Shown here: positions 1 through 7,791 of the stretch, in pieces
Numbering within the stretch: the stretch's first letter is position 1
How the letters are laid out: every line of letters begins with the position of its first letter
Source: Bryobacteraceae bacterium
GTDB lineage: Bacteria; Acidobacteriota; Terriglobia; Bryobacterales; Bryobacteraceae
Reading direction: 5' to 3'
NCBI GenBank assembly: GCA_017883415.1
Contig: JADGNR010000008.1
Coordinates: 1-32,827, forward strand
DNA length: 32,827 bases
Program-made: the position numbers and the translations under genes
Notes under the pieces: generated by a model
What the model saw: the letters and a program-made list of their open reading frames with translations, nothing else
Database searches by the model: none
Told to the model about the DNA's origin: nothing

Positions 1-89
1 CCGAAGGAGACCAGCAGGGCATCGAGCTTGCGTTCCGCGAGCGAGGAAGCGACGGTGCGCCGGCGCCCGTCGAACTCGTTATCGCTCAC
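1..89 (-). CDS. N-terminus of an M24-type (Xaa-Pro) aminopeptidase, cut by the window edge
   Basis: Reading leftward from a GTG at 87-89 gives about 29 residues, beginning MSDNEFDGRRRTVASSLAER and continuing KLDALLVSFG. A helix followed by a 'LDALLVS' beta strand is how the creatinase/prolidase N-terminal domain of M24 peptidases begins. The GTG lies 11 bases inside the end of the upstream lipoprotein gene, whose TAA is at 79-81, and a GAGG sits about 9 bases before it. This suggests translational coupling as the last visible gene of the leftward operon. Only the first strand and helix are visible, so the family call rests on a short match. Metal ligands and the catalytic domain lie outside the window. 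Confidence 0.55.
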   Translation of the reverse strand, partial: MSDNEFDGRRRTVASSLAERKLDALLVSF

Positions 90-681
90 GCTGCAACCCT
101 CGCGCCAGAACGAGCGCCCGCTGGGCCAACTCGTCGGCGCCGCGCATGTCGCCGCTATTTTGGGACTGCTCGGAGAGCTTCACAAACTGAAGGATGCGGT
201 CCACCTGGCTCCGCTCGTCCTTGTTCAATCGCCGCCGGTGCGCCTGCGCAATTAACCGGGTGACTTCGATCCGGGCATTCTGGGCCGAATCCTGAAGCCG
301 TTTGAGCTCCTCCTGCGGCACGACTTCCTGAATGGGGGCGCGTTCCAGGGGCTGTTCCGGCACCGGTTGGGCCGGCGGTTCGGGCTTGGGCGCCGCGGGC
401 GGATTGGTGCGCACGCGCTTGGGGTGCGGCGCAGGGGCTTCGGTGGACGCCTCCGCCGGCGGCGGCGGCGGCAGAGCATCGGGGGATACCGGCTGCGGCG
501 CGGGCAGTTCCACCCGCGTCTGGGGAATGGAGAGCGGCTGCAGGGGCGGAGCGGGCGCGGCGGCAACGGGCTGGGGAGGCGCCGGCGGCGCCGCCACGGT
601 CTTCGGTTTGGGGCGGAAGATGCAACCGCAGAGCGAAAGCGCCATCGCGGCGGCCAGGAGTGCTTCCACGCGTTTCGTCAT
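79..681 (-). CDS. Proline-rich lipoprotein with helical C-terminus
   Basis: A 200-residue protein with a lipoprotein signal: a short basic start (MTKR), a hydrophobic stretch, and the lipobox LCGC with the cysteine near residue 20. Residues about 25-120 are an alanine/proline-rich, low-complexity spacer of the sort that reaches away from a membrane or through peptidoglycan. The last 80 residues are charged and probably helical (EELKRLQDSAQNARIEVTRL onward). I do not recognise a named family. The gene starts 11 bases after the histidine kinase stop and overlaps the next gene, so it is part of the leftward operon. A periplasmic role beside the sensor kinase is possible but is inferred from position only. 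Confidence 0.8.
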   Translation of the reverse strand: MTKRVEALLAAAMALSLCGCIFRPKPKTVAAPPAPPQPVAAAPAPPLQPLSIPQTRVELPAPQPVSPDALPPPPPAEASTEAPAPHPKRVRTNPPAAPKPEPPAQPVPEQPLERAPIQEVVPQEELKRLQDSAQNARIEVTRLIAQAHRRRLNKDERSQVDRILQFVKLSEQSQNSGDMRGADELAQRALVLARGLQRER

Positions 682-692
682 GGGTGCCTCCG

Positions 693-2519
693 TCAGACGG
701 CAATCGGCAGACGGATGAAGAAGGTCGTACCTTTCCCCGGTTCGCTGGTGAAATCGATTGTACCATCGTGGAGTTGCACGATCCGGAATGTCATGGCCAA
801 GCCGATGCCGGAGCCATCCTTCTTGGTGGTGAAGTAGAGACGGAAGATCTTCTCGCGCAGCTCCTCGGGAATGCCCGCGCCGGTATCGGAAATGCGGATT
901 TCCGCCGCATCTTCGTGGGCCAAGGCCTGAAAGCAGAGCTCGCCGCCTTCGGGCATGGCCTGCATAGCGTTCACCACGATGTTGAGGACGGCCTGCTTGA
1001 GCAGGTCGCGGTCCACCCGCACCTCCACGCCCTCGGCCTCCTGCTCCATTTTGACGCGGATATTGGAGGCGTCGGCCTGCGGCCGCGCGAGCTCCACGAT
1101 TTCGTTCATGAACTGCTGCAGGGGCACGGTGCTGAGACTGAGCTCCACCGGCCGGGTGAAATCGAGGAAGGTTTTCACCACGCGGTCCAGGCGCAGGATT
1201 TCGCGGGAGATGATCTCCATTTGCGGCGCGACATCGGTGTCGCCGCGCGTGAGCTTGGCGCGCGCCACCTCGACATGGAGCAGGATGGCGTTGAGCGGAT
1301 TCTTCACCTCGTGCGCCACGCCGCCGGTGATGCGGCTGATGGCGGCCAAGCGGTCGGCGGTCTGCAGCTCGCGGCCGAGTTTGCGCTGCGCCTCCGGATC
1401 GCGCAGCCGCACCAGGAGTCCGGAGCCCGCGTGGATGCCGCCGGGCAGGGTCTCCAGCATGTCGACGGAGAGCAGCACGACGGCGAGGGTGACCGCGACC
1501 TCTCCCGGCGGGCTCACGGGGACGCGGCGGTTGCGCACGCTCCGGCCGGTTTGCGACGCCTGGGCGATCAGCAGACCGAGGGTGGTGGAGGGCGGGAAGA
1601 TCTCGCCGGTGGACTGGCCGGGCAAATCGCCGCGGTCCCTGCCCAGAAACTTCTCCACCGAGCCGGAAGCGAAGACCAGCCGCCGCTCGCGGTTGAAGAT
1701 GAAGACGGCGTCCTCCAGATCCTGCAGCAGGTGATCGATATTGCCGCGCAGGTCCGATACTTCATCGTGCGCGCCGCGGAGCCGCTCGCTGAGCAGGCTC
1801 ACCTTGGAAGCCATGACGGAGAGCTCGTCGGTAGCGGGCTTCGCCCGGGCGATGTCGGGCTGATATTCGCCGGCCGCGGCCAGATCGAGCATGCGGCTGA
1901 CGTGGCGCAAACGGCGGAACGCGATGGTGGAAAACAAAAAGGTGATGCACACCGCGCCAATCAGCGAGAGGACGCCGACCTTGGCGTTTTCCTTTAACCG
2001 GCGCTGGACTTCGTCGTAGATCAGCTCCGGAGAGATGCTGACGCGCACGTAGAGCAGGGGGGGCTCGAGCTGGCGCTGGAGCTGGTAGTACTTGATGTCG
2101 CGGCGCAGCAGCACGCGCACCTTCTCATACCAGCCGCGCTGGGTGACCAGCGGCCGGAAATCCTCGTAGGGAGGGGAGCGCTTGCCGAGTTGGTCGGGAA
2201 TGCTGTCGAGCAGGATCTCATTGTCGCTGTTGGGATCGACTACGGCCACCTCGATGATGGCGTGCGAGGCCAGCATGATGTTATGGAAGAGGGCCACCAG
2301 GGCGGGATCGCGCAGCGCTTCGCGAAGCGGCTTGGTGGTCTGCCGGTTGAGCGCCGACCGCACCTGGTCGACGGCCACGGTCTGCAGCATGTCGGCCCGC
2401 TCCAGCGTGGCGTCGAACTGCTGCTGCATATCGTTGTTGAGGGTCATGGCGGAGATGATGCTCACCATGAGAACGGCCAGCAGCACATAGCCCAGGGTCA
2501 GCTTGGCCTGGAGGGTCAT
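693..2519 (-). CDS. Membrane-bound PAS sensor histidine kinase (orphan in this window)
   Basis: A 608-residue two-component sensor. The N-terminal membrane helix (about 8-25) is followed by an extracytoplasmic sensor region to about 178, a second helix (about 181-201), a HAMP linker (about 202-250), a PAS domain (about 262-375), then the HisKA and HATPase domains. The phosphoacceptor is His403 in HEVKNPLNAI. The ATP-binding lid shows the N-box NIVVNAMQAM (about 513-522), DTGAGIPEE (545-553) and GSGIGLAM (569-576). This is the NtrB/AtoS-like architecture, whose partners are usually sigma-54-type response regulators. No response regulator is visible here. The start lies 6 bases after the quinone oxidoreductase stop, within one leftward operon. 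The signal it senses is unknown. Confidence 0.95.
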   Translation of the reverse strand: MTLQAKLTLGYVLLAVLMVSIISAMTLNNDMQQQFDATLERADMLQTVAVDQVRSALNRQTTKPLREALRDPALVALFHNIMLASHAIIEVAVVDPNSDNEILLDSIPDQLGKRSPPYEDFRPLVTQRGWYEKVRVLLRRDIKYYQLQRQLEPPLLYVRVSISPELIYDEVQRRLKENAKVGVLSLIGAVCITFLFSTIAFRRLRHVSRMLDLAAAGEYQPDIARAKPATDELSVMASKVSLLSERLRGAHDEVSDLRGNIDHLLQDLEDAVFIFNRERRLVFASGSVEKFLGRDRGDLPGQSTGEIFPPSTTLGLLIAQASQTGRSVRNRRVPVSPPGEVAVTLAVVLLSVDMLETLPGGIHAGSGLLVRLRDPEAQRKLGRELQTADRLAAISRITGGVAHEVKNPLNAILLHVEVARAKLTRGDTDVAPQMEIISREILRLDRVVKTFLDFTRPVELSLSTVPLQQFMNEIVELARPQADASNIRVKMEQEAEGVEVRVDRDLLKQAVLNIVVNAMQAMPEGGELCFQALAHEDAAEIRISDTGAGIPEELREKIFRLYFTTKKDGSGIGLAMTFRIVQLHDGTIDFTSEPGKGTTFFIRLPIAV

Positions 2520-2525
2520 GGGCGT

Positions 2526-3497
2526 TTAAGGAAAGGTCAGCAGCAGTTTTCCCGCGGTCTGGCGGCCTTCGAGCGCGCGATGGGCGGAGGCGGCTTCGGC
2601 GAGCGGGTAGGTGCGGTCGATGCGCAGTTTGAGCTGGCCGGAAGCGACCCAGCCCAATACGTCGCCCGCGCGCCAGAGCAACTCCTGGCGCGTCAGCAGG
2701 TAGTGGCCGAGCGAGGGACGGGTGAGGAAGAGCGACCCCTTGGCATTGAGGATCGCGGCATCGAAGGGGGGAACCGGGCCGCTCGATTGTCCGAAGAGCG
2801 CGAGCAATCCGCGCGGGCGCAGGCAGTTCAAACTCTTTTCGAAAGTGGTCTTGCCTACCGAATCGTATACCACGTCGACGCCGGCCCCGCCGGTGAGACG
2901 CTTCACCTCGGTTTCGAAATCCAGGGTGGTGTAGAGGATGGCTTCGTCCACGCCGTGCTGGCGCGCGATTTGCGCCTTGTCCTCGGTGGAAACGGTGCCG
3001 AAGACGCGCGCGCCGCGCATCTTGGCCATCTGCACGATCAGGCCGCCGGCGCCCCCGGCCGCGGCGTGGACCAGGCACGTTTTGCCGCTCGTCAGCGGAT
3101 AGGTGGAATGGGTGAGGTAATGCGCGGTCATGCCTTGCAGCATGGCGGCCGCGGCGGTGGCAAAGTCGATCTGGTCGGGAATCTTGACCAGCAGCGCGGC
3201 CGGGACGACGGCGTATTCGGCGTAGGATCCGCGCGCCATGGCGTAGGCCACGCGGTCGCCGGGCGCCACTTCGGCGACGTCCGCGCCCACCGCCTCCACC
3301 GTGCCCGCGCCTTCGCTGCCCAAGCTGACGGGAAGATCGGCTTTATAGAGTCCCGTTCGGAAATAGACGTCGATGAAGTTCACCCCGCTGGCGGCCATGC
3401 GCACCAGCGCCTGCTTGGGACCGGGCGCGGGCACGGGCCCATCTACCAACTGCATCTTCTCGGGGCCGCCGGGCTCTTTCACCTGGATGGATTTCAT
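2526..3497 (-). CDS. qor: NADPH:quinone oxidoreductase, zeta-crystallin type
   Basis: A 323-residue zinc-independent medium-chain dehydrogenase/reductase that should reduce quinones or other electrophilic carbonyls with NADPH in the cytoplasm. The N-terminal GroES-like domain carries SGVNFIDVYFRTGLY (about 37-51) and GSEGAGTVEAVG, as is usual in the QOR branch. The nucleotide-binding fold has AAGGAGG (146-152). The structural-zinc cysteines of alcohol dehydrogenases are absent. Length matches the family (about 320-330). Its ATG shares four bases (ATGA) with the stop of the upstream gene, and the histidine kinase follows after 6 bases, so translation is probably coupled along the operon. The exact substrate cannot be read from the sequence. 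Confidence 0.93.
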   Translation of the reverse strand: MKSIQVKEPGGPEKMQLVDGPVPAPGPKQALVRMAASGVNFIDVYFRTGLYKADLPVSLGSEGAGTVEAVGADVAEVAPGDRVAYAMARGSYAEYAVVPAALLVKIPDQIDFATAAAAMLQGMTAHYLTHSTYPLTSGKTCLVHAAAGGAGGLIVQMAKMRGARVFGTVSTEDKAQIARQHGVDEAILYTTLDFETEVKRLTGGAGVDVVYDSVGKTTFEKSLNCLRPRGLLALFGQSSGPVPPFDAAILNAKGSLFLTRPSLGHYLLTRQELLWRAGDVLGWVASGQLKLRIDRTYPLAEAASAHRALEGRQTAGKLLLTFP

Positions 3498-4051
3498 CGG
3501 TAACCTCCGCGCAGCGCTCTGCGGGTATGAACGACCGTTGCATAGAGTAGCAGATACAGGAAAGTGAACGGAAACGCGGCCACCCGCGCGATGGTGCGAA
3601 CCGCGCCGGCGCCTTCCAAGCCTGCACGAAAAAGCACAAACCGGGCGGCGTTGCCGAGGTGCCGGCGATCCAGCCAGAAATAGTCGCCGTTTTCATTGAC
3701 CACAAACACTTTGGCCGGGACGCGAAGCGCCAGCGCCCATTTCCACTTGGTCATCAACGGTTCGCCGGAGCAGACGATCCCCATGTGCGAATAGCGGTTC
3801 CCGGCGAGTTCCCGGTAGAGTTTGCCGCGGGCCTGGCGGCCGCGATAATCGCCCACGCGGTAGACGCGCGTGGTGGCGGGGTCGAAGCCCTCCGGCAAGG
3901 CGGCGAAGCAACTTACAAGGTGGATGGGGACACCCTCGCCCCACGATTGGCGCAAGCCGCGCGCGAGGGCTTCGACGATGCCGCGCGAGCCGCTCTCCAC
4001 CAGCAGAATGGCGGTAGCGTCAGGCTGGCGGCCGGTGAGGAAAGAGCGCAC
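3494..4051 (-). CDS. Unknown protein with Rossmann-like N-terminus and C-terminal hydrophobic segment
   Basis: A 185-residue protein I do not recognise, first gene of the leftward operon. It starts with a beta strand and helix (TAILLVESGSRGIVEALARG) and alternates strands and helices like half of a GT-B or Rossmann fold. It contains the aromatic motifs YSHMGIVCSGEPLMTKWKWA and VNENGDYFWLD. A hydrophobic stretch (about 155-172) near the C-terminus may be an amphipathic or membrane helix, followed by a basic tail. The GTG start at 4049-4051 has an AAAGGA directly upstream with unusually short spacing, so the start is not certain. The stop overlaps the qor start by four bases. A link to lipid or sugar metabolism would be a guess. 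Confidence 0.75.
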   Translation of the reverse strand: MRSFLTGRQPDATAILLVESGSRGIVEALARGLRQSWGEGVPIHLVSCFAALPEGFDPATTRVYRVGDYRGRQARGKLYRELAGNRYSHMGIVCSGEPLMTKWKWALALRVPAKVFVVNENGDYFWLDRRHLGNAARFVLFRAGLEGAGAVRTIARVAAFPFTFLYLLLYATVVHTRRALRGGYR

Positions 4052-4323
4052 TCCTTTGACTATAGCGTGGCGGGGGAGGGTGAAAGCGGCGCTGCGGATT
4101 CAGGAACCGTGAGGACTGCGGAACGATGCGAGCTTGCCTGGGACTTCTCGGCGGCGCGCAGGCACCAGGTTCTCAGAGCGGGACGTGCGGGGGAGTTTGG
4201 ATTCCACATCCGCAGAACGGCGTGATACGACCAAGTGCCTGAGAAGCCAGTTTCCGGAAACCCCACTTCAAGATCGCTTATCGGAAAAGGACCGCTTTGC
4301 GAGTGCGGCAGCGGGGAGTACGA
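4052..4323. other. Intergenic stretch without a recognisable gene
   Basis: Upstream region of the leftward operon. All reading frames here are short and have no recognisable composition. A 12-base perfect palindrome at 4250-4261 (GTTTCCGGAAAC) is the only local structure seen. No confident promoter could be placed. Confidence 0.5.
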
Positions 4324-4460
4324 TGTTGTGCATGAGGCTCTCCGCCCTCCTGCTTCTCGCGATCGCCATCATTTCCGTAGCTGTAATAGTCACGCCCGCC
4401 CTAGCCGACAACGATACCCCAGCGACGTTATCGAGGAATAGCACGTCTGCGGGACGATAA
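4324..4460 (+). CDS. Possible small secreted peptide (45 aa), doubtful
   Basis: An ATG preceded by GGGGAG at 4-base spacing opens a 45-residue frame. It starts MLCMRLSALLLLAIAIISVA and ends in a signal-peptidase-like site (TPALA-DN) with about 15 residues after it. The composition is typical of a Sec signal peptide, and the ribosome site is reasonable. The mature part is too short for a known family. It could be a small secreted peptide, the surviving 5' end of a decayed gene, or chance. It lies beside a clear pseudogene, which makes decay plausible. Confidence 0.25.
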
Positions 4461-4534
4461 CGCCGTTACGGGAAAGTGCCGGACGGTTAGCCGCGCCAGC
4501 CTGCAACCGATCCCGCGAACCCAGGTTCGGAATG

Positions 4535-4710
4535 TCAGGCGGCAGCAGGAGGGCGCACTTCCTTCTTGATGCGGGCAGCGGCCGCATCCTCTGCGATTGC
4601 CAGCGATGTGTGTCGCCCGTAATGCCCCGCTGCCCTTTGACGATTCCCCCGATCCGGTTGGCGGGCACTCGCAGGGCGAGAGCCAGCGCGTTGACCGTCA
4701 ATCCCGCTTC
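4535..4710 (-). pseudogene. Decayed HigA-family antitoxin (internal deletion, frameshift, no start)
   Basis: On the minus strand one frame reads GLTVNALALALRVPANRIGG followed by IVKGQRGITGDT, which is the XRE-type DNA-binding core of HigA antitoxins. At about 4604-4608 the match jumps to another frame, LAIAEDAAAARIKKEVRPPA, ending at a TGA (4535-4537). That is the usual HigA C-terminal helix. The missing middle of roughly 20-25 codons (the 'ALRLARxFGTSxEFWLNLQ' part of the family) and the frame change show an internal deletion. The N-terminal portion and start codon are also gone, and no HigB-like toxin is visible. It is a remnant next to the intact ParDE-like pair. Confidence 0.75.
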
Positions 4711-4794
4711 GCTCGGTCTTCGGAGAACAGGCCGGGGGCGCCCGCATTTGGTAGTACGATGACCTTAGAGCGAACCCATCAGGAGGGAGCCAAA

Positions 4795-5052
4795 GTGCCC
4801 AGGCGGAATGTCAATCTGACCGACAAGCTGGACCGCTTCGTGCTGGAGAAAGTTGAGAGCGGACGCTACCAGGACGCCAGCGAGGTGGTGCGCGCGGCAC
4901 TGCGGATCCTGGAACGCGAGGAACAGCAGTACGATGCGAAGCTTGCCGCCCTGCGTGCGGCCGTGGACGATGGCGAAGCCAGCGGCGTTGCCGAGGGAGA
5001 CGTATTCGCGCGCGTGCGGGAAACCCTCGATCTCGCTGCGAAGCCGCGCTAG
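4795..5052 (+). CDS. parD: ParD-type antitoxin (ribbon-helix-helix)
   Basis: An 85-residue CopG/ParD-family antitoxin. The N-terminal strand RRNVNLTDKLDRFV and the helices after it (SGRYQDASEVVRAALRIL) form the DNA-binding ribbon-helix-helix. The C-terminal half is the charged arm that wraps the toxin. I chose the GTG at 4795 because AGGAGG (4781-4786) stands 8 bases upstream; the in-frame ATG at 4759 would add 12 residues without a ribosome site. The ParE-like toxin gene begins 3 bases after the stop. By family precedent the antitoxin, alone or with toxin, represses its own promoter; no operator could be assigned. Confidence 0.9.
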   Translation: MPRRNVNLTDKLDRFVLEKVESGRYQDASEVVRAALRILEREEQQYDAKLAALRAAVDDGEASGVAEGDVFARVRETLDLAAKPR

Positions 5053-5055
5053 GCA

Positions 5056-5367
5056 GTGGCTCTGTTTCGTTTCACCCGGCGTGCCGAGGCTGACTTGCTC
5101 AATATCGGCACCTACACTCTGCGCACCTGGGGCGGGGACCAGGCCGTCCGATACCTCGGCGAACTTGACGCATGTTGCCAAATGTTGGCCGGAAATCCTG
5201 CGCTCGGCCGACGTTGCGATAACGTTCGCCCCGGCTTGCGACGCATGGAACACGGCCGCCACGTCGTGTTTTACCGGGCGGACGCCGAAGGCATTCTCGT
5301 CTTGCGCATCCTGCACCAGCGCATGCTGCCGGAGAGACAGTCCCTGGACGACGACCAGGGACCGTAG
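5056..5367 (+). CDS. parE: ParE-type toxin (RelE/ParE superfamily)
   Basis: A 103-residue RelE/ParE-fold protein starting with GTG: ALFRFTRRAEADLLNIGTYT, then GGDQAVRYLGELD, NPALGRRCDNVRPGLRRMEH and GRHVVFYRADAEGILVLRIL. These are the standard ParE positions: N-terminal strand, two helices with the AxxYLxEL pattern, and the R..H..HVVFYR strand core. ParE toxins act on DNA gyrase. The gene follows its antitoxin by 3 bases, the typical antitoxin-first order. All parts look intact, so the module is probably functional. The last residues (SLDDDQGP) form a short tail. Confidence 0.9.
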   Translation: MALFRFTRRAEADLLNIGTYTLRTWGGDQAVRYLGELDACCQMLAGNPALGRRCDNVRPGLRRMEHGRHVVFYRADAEGILVLRILHQRMLPERQSLDDDQGP

Positions 5368-5387
5368 TGGGCGAAATCGAGGAGGCC

Positions 5388-5963
5388 CTATGCCGAGCCG
5401 CGGCCAGCCGCCTCTACGCTAGTAGTGGGGTCGGCGCCCGACCACGTGACGTCGGCCGTGGGGCCATAGGTGGACGGCACGGTGCGGCCGAGCAGGCGCA
5501 GGTATACGGTGAGCTGGGTGCGATGGTGCGCCGAGTGCAGCACGCGGCGCCAGAAGATCCAGATGCGCTCCCGCTCGACCCCGAAAAAGCTCACCGGTTG
5601 CAGCCAGTCCGCTTCGCTCCCCGCGGCGAGCATCGCCAGACGGGGGATGGCCAGATCCAGCAGGCGCGCGGTGAAGGCCTCGGGCGTACGCCCGGCGGGC
5701 AACACTTCGGCGGCGGAAGGCTCGGAGAACGCGAGGAACTCGCCAAAGAACCGACGCTCGGAAAGCAACTGGTGCTTCATGATCTCTTCGACGGTGGACG
5801 AGCGCGCGTGCGGGCGCCAGGGCAGGTCGTCGCCAGTGAACAGCCGCCAGACGGACGCTGTCTTGTTGGTCTCGCTGGCATAGGTATCGACCAGGTGCTG
5901 AAAGACCGGCGCCGCGGCGCGCGGGATGTGCTCCTGGGGGATTGCGCTGTGCTCGTAGTTCAT
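5388..5963 (-). CDS. DinB-superfamily four-helix protein
   Basis: A 191-residue DinB/YfiT-like protein, a four-helix bundle that usually binds a divalent metal through three histidines. The pattern is visible as His64 (in EEIMKHQLLSE) and the pair His143/His147 (in LHSAHHRTQLTVYLRLLG). Members include thiol-dependent transferases and many proteins of unknown reaction, so no substrate is assigned. The gene is convergent with the ParE-like gene (20 bases between them) and divergent from nadE, with a palindromic element in the shared upstream region. The ATG start leaves a normal length for the family; the ribosome site is weak. Confidence 0.85.
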   Translation of the reverse strand: MNYEHSAIPQEHIPRAAAPVFQHLVDTYASETNKTASVWRLFTGDDLPWRPHARSSTVEEIMKHQLLSERRFFGEFLAFSEPSAAEVLPAGRTPEAFTARLLDLAIPRLAMLAAGSEADWLQPVSFFGVERERIWIFWRRVLHSAHHRTQLTVYLRLLGRTVPSTYGPTADVTWSGADPTTSVEAAGRGSA

Positions 5964-6010
5964 CTGCGAATTTCCGGCGCTCCTATTTTACCGGGAGCGT
6001 ACGGCAAATT

Positions 6011-6093
6011 GTGGGGCGGACCCCTGGCCGGCTGATCCTTCGCGCGAAGAGCGGGTCCAGGGGGACCCGCGCGGACCAGGGGGTCCGCCCCAC
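6011..6093. repeat. 83-bp palindromic dispersed element, copy 1
   Basis: The element has near-perfect terminal inverted repeats: left arm 6011-6027 (GTGGGGCGGACCCCTGG), right arm 6076-6093, differing by one extra base. Inside are a second hairpin, 6051-6070 (GCGGGTCC arms around AGGG), and the 12-base palindrome CTTCGCGCGAAG (about 6038-6049). A longer, inverted, partly degenerate copy lies at 19415-19546 and shares the core and one end almost base for base. It sits in the upstream region shared by the DinB-like gene and nadE. Nothing indicates coding, so it may be a REP- or MITE-like element. Confidence 0.8.
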
Positions 6094-6132
6094 ACGTGGC
6101 ATACTGAAATCGGAAGTGCGGGGGAACGGGCT

Positions 6133-7767
6133 GTGCGCATAGCGCTTCTCCAGATCAATACCACTGCCGGGGACATCGACGGCAACTCCGCGCTGATCCT
6201 GCGCGGGGTGCGCGCGGCGCAGGCGCAGGGGGCGGACCTGGTGGTCACCCCCGAATTGGCGCTGATGGGGTACCTGCCGCGCGACCTGCTCATGAGCGGG
6301 GGGTTTGTGCGGCGCGGCTGCCAGGCCCTGGAACGTATCGCCCGGGAATTGGCGGACGCCCCGGCGGCGCTGGTCGGGGTGGCCACGCCCAATCCCGCCG
6401 AGATCGGCCGGCCGCTGTTCAACAGCGCGGCGCTGCTGGAGCGCGGCGTCGTGGGGCCGGTGTTCCACAAAACGCTGCTGCCCACTTACGACGTATTCGA
6501 CGAAGACCGCTATTTCGAACCGGCGCCGGAGCCGGGCATCCTGGAGTGGCACGGGCGGCGCCTGGGCATCAGCATCTGCGAGGACGTGTGGAACGACCGC
6601 GACTTCTGGCAGCGCCGGCGCTATCACCGCGATCCCATCGAGGCGCTGGCGCAATCCGGCGCGCAGGCGATCGTGAATCTCTCGGCCTCGCCGTTCACCG
6701 TCGGGAAGCAACCGCTGCGCGAGCGCATGCTGTCCCAGATGGCGCTGAAATACGGCCTGCCGCTGGTGAGCGTCAACCAGGTGGGCGCCAACGACGACCT
6801 GATCTGGGACGGGCGCAGCGCCGCCTTCGACGCCGCGGGCCGCATGCTGGCGCGCGCCAAAGGATTCGAGGAAGACCTGGTGGTGGTGGACCTGGACGCG
6901 CGCACGGGCACGATCGCCCCGGACGATTTCACCCCCGAGGCGGAGATCTGGAACGCGCTGGTGCTGGGGGTGCGCGATTATGCCCGGAAGACGCGTTTCT
7001 CCAGCGTGCTGCTGGGGCTGTCCGGCGGCATCGATTCGGCGTTGACGGCGGCCCTCGCAGCCGAGGCGATGGGGCCGGACAACGTCCTCGGCGCGATGAT
7101 GCCCTCGTGCTATTCGAGCGCGGGCAGCGTCGACGATTCCCAGGAACTGGCGCGCAACCTGGGAATCCGCACCGTCGCGCTGCCCATCACCGGCATCACC
7201 ACCGCCTACGACGGCGTGCTGGCGGAGGCCTTCCGCGGCTACCCGCCCGATGTCACCGAGGAGAACATCCAGTCGCGCGTGCGCGGCAACCTGCTGATGG
7301 CGCTTTCCAACAAATACGGCGCCCTGCTGCTGACCACGGGCAACAAATCCGAGATGGCGGTGGGCTACTGCACGCTTTACGGGGATATGAACGGCGGGCT
7401 GGCGGTGATCGCGGACCTGCCGAAGACGATGGTGTATCGCGTGGCGCGATGGCGCAACCGGCGCACGCCGGACATCCCCGAGGCTATCTTCGCCAAGGCG
7501 CCCTCGGCCGAGCTGCGGCCGGGGCAGACCGATCAGGACAGCCTGCCGCCCTACGACCTGCTGGACCAGATTCTGGAGCTGCACGTGGAGCAGTGCCAGT
7601 CGGCGGACGAGATTATCGCCCAGGGCTTCGACGCGCCGACGGTGCGCCGGGTCCTGAAAATGGTGCGCATGGCGGAGTTCAAACGGAAGCAGGCGGCCCC
7701 GGTGCTCAAGGTGACTTCACGAGCTTTCGGCACGGGGTGGCGGATGCCCATCGTCCGTCAGGAATGA
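6133..7767 (+). CDS. nadE: Glutamine-dependent NAD+ synthetase
   Basis: A 544-residue two-domain enzyme making NAD+ from nicotinic acid adenine dinucleotide, ATP and glutamine. Residues about 1-265 form the nitrilase-like amidase with the triad Glu41 (TPELAL), Lys113 (FHKTLLPTYDVF) and Cys149 (ISICEDVWND). Residues about 275-544 are the synthetase, with the ATP pyrophosphatase loop SGGIDS (297-302), GNKSEMAVGYCTLYGDMNGG and KAPSAELRPGQTDQDSLPPY. All expected active-site segments are present. The GTG start at 6133 begins directly with the first beta strand (RIALLQIN), as in homologues. A small membrane-anchored protein follows 24 bases downstream and may be cotranscribed. Confidence 0.97.
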   Translation: MRIALLQINTTAGDIDGNSALILRGVRAAQAQGADLVVTPELALMGYLPRDLLMSGGFVRRGCQALERIARELADAPAALVGVATPNPAEIGRPLFNSAALLERGVVGPVFHKTLLPTYDVFDEDRYFEPAPEPGILEWHGRRLGISICEDVWNDRDFWQRRRYHRDPIEALAQSGAQAIVNLSASPFTVGKQPLRERMLSQMALKYGLPLVSVNQVGANDDLIWDGRSAAFDAAGRMLARAKGFEEDLVVVDLDARTGTIAPDDFTPEAEIWNALVLGVRDYARKTRFSSVLLGLSGGIDSALTAALAAEAMGPDNVLGAMMPSCYSSAGSVDDSQELARNLGIRTVALPITGITTAYDGVLAEAFRGYPPDVTEENIQSRVRGNLLMALSNKYGALLLTTGNKSEMAVGYCTLYGDMNGGLAVIADLPKTMVYRVARWRNRRTPDIPEAIFAKAPSAELRPGQTDQDSLPPYDLLDQILELHVEQCQSADEIIAQGFDAPTVRRVLKMVRMAEFKRKQAAPVLKVTSRAFGTGWRMPIVRQE

Positions 7768-7791
7768 TAGGATCCTAGAGAGGAGTCGCCC

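Noticed and set aside
660-3503. Long plus-strand frames 660-1997 and 2190-3503
   Set aside because: They are shadows of the histidine kinase and quinone oxidoreductase, which have complete family motifs on the minus strand.
4250-4261. 12-base palindrome GTTTCCGGAAAC
   Set aside because: Several 12-base palindromes are expected by chance in a window of this size and nothing around it supports a site.
5983-7584. 533-residue antisense frame opposite nadE
   Set aside because: Composition is the mirror of a GC-rich real gene (His/Arg/Gln rich), with no motif; nadE on the plus strand is unmistakable.
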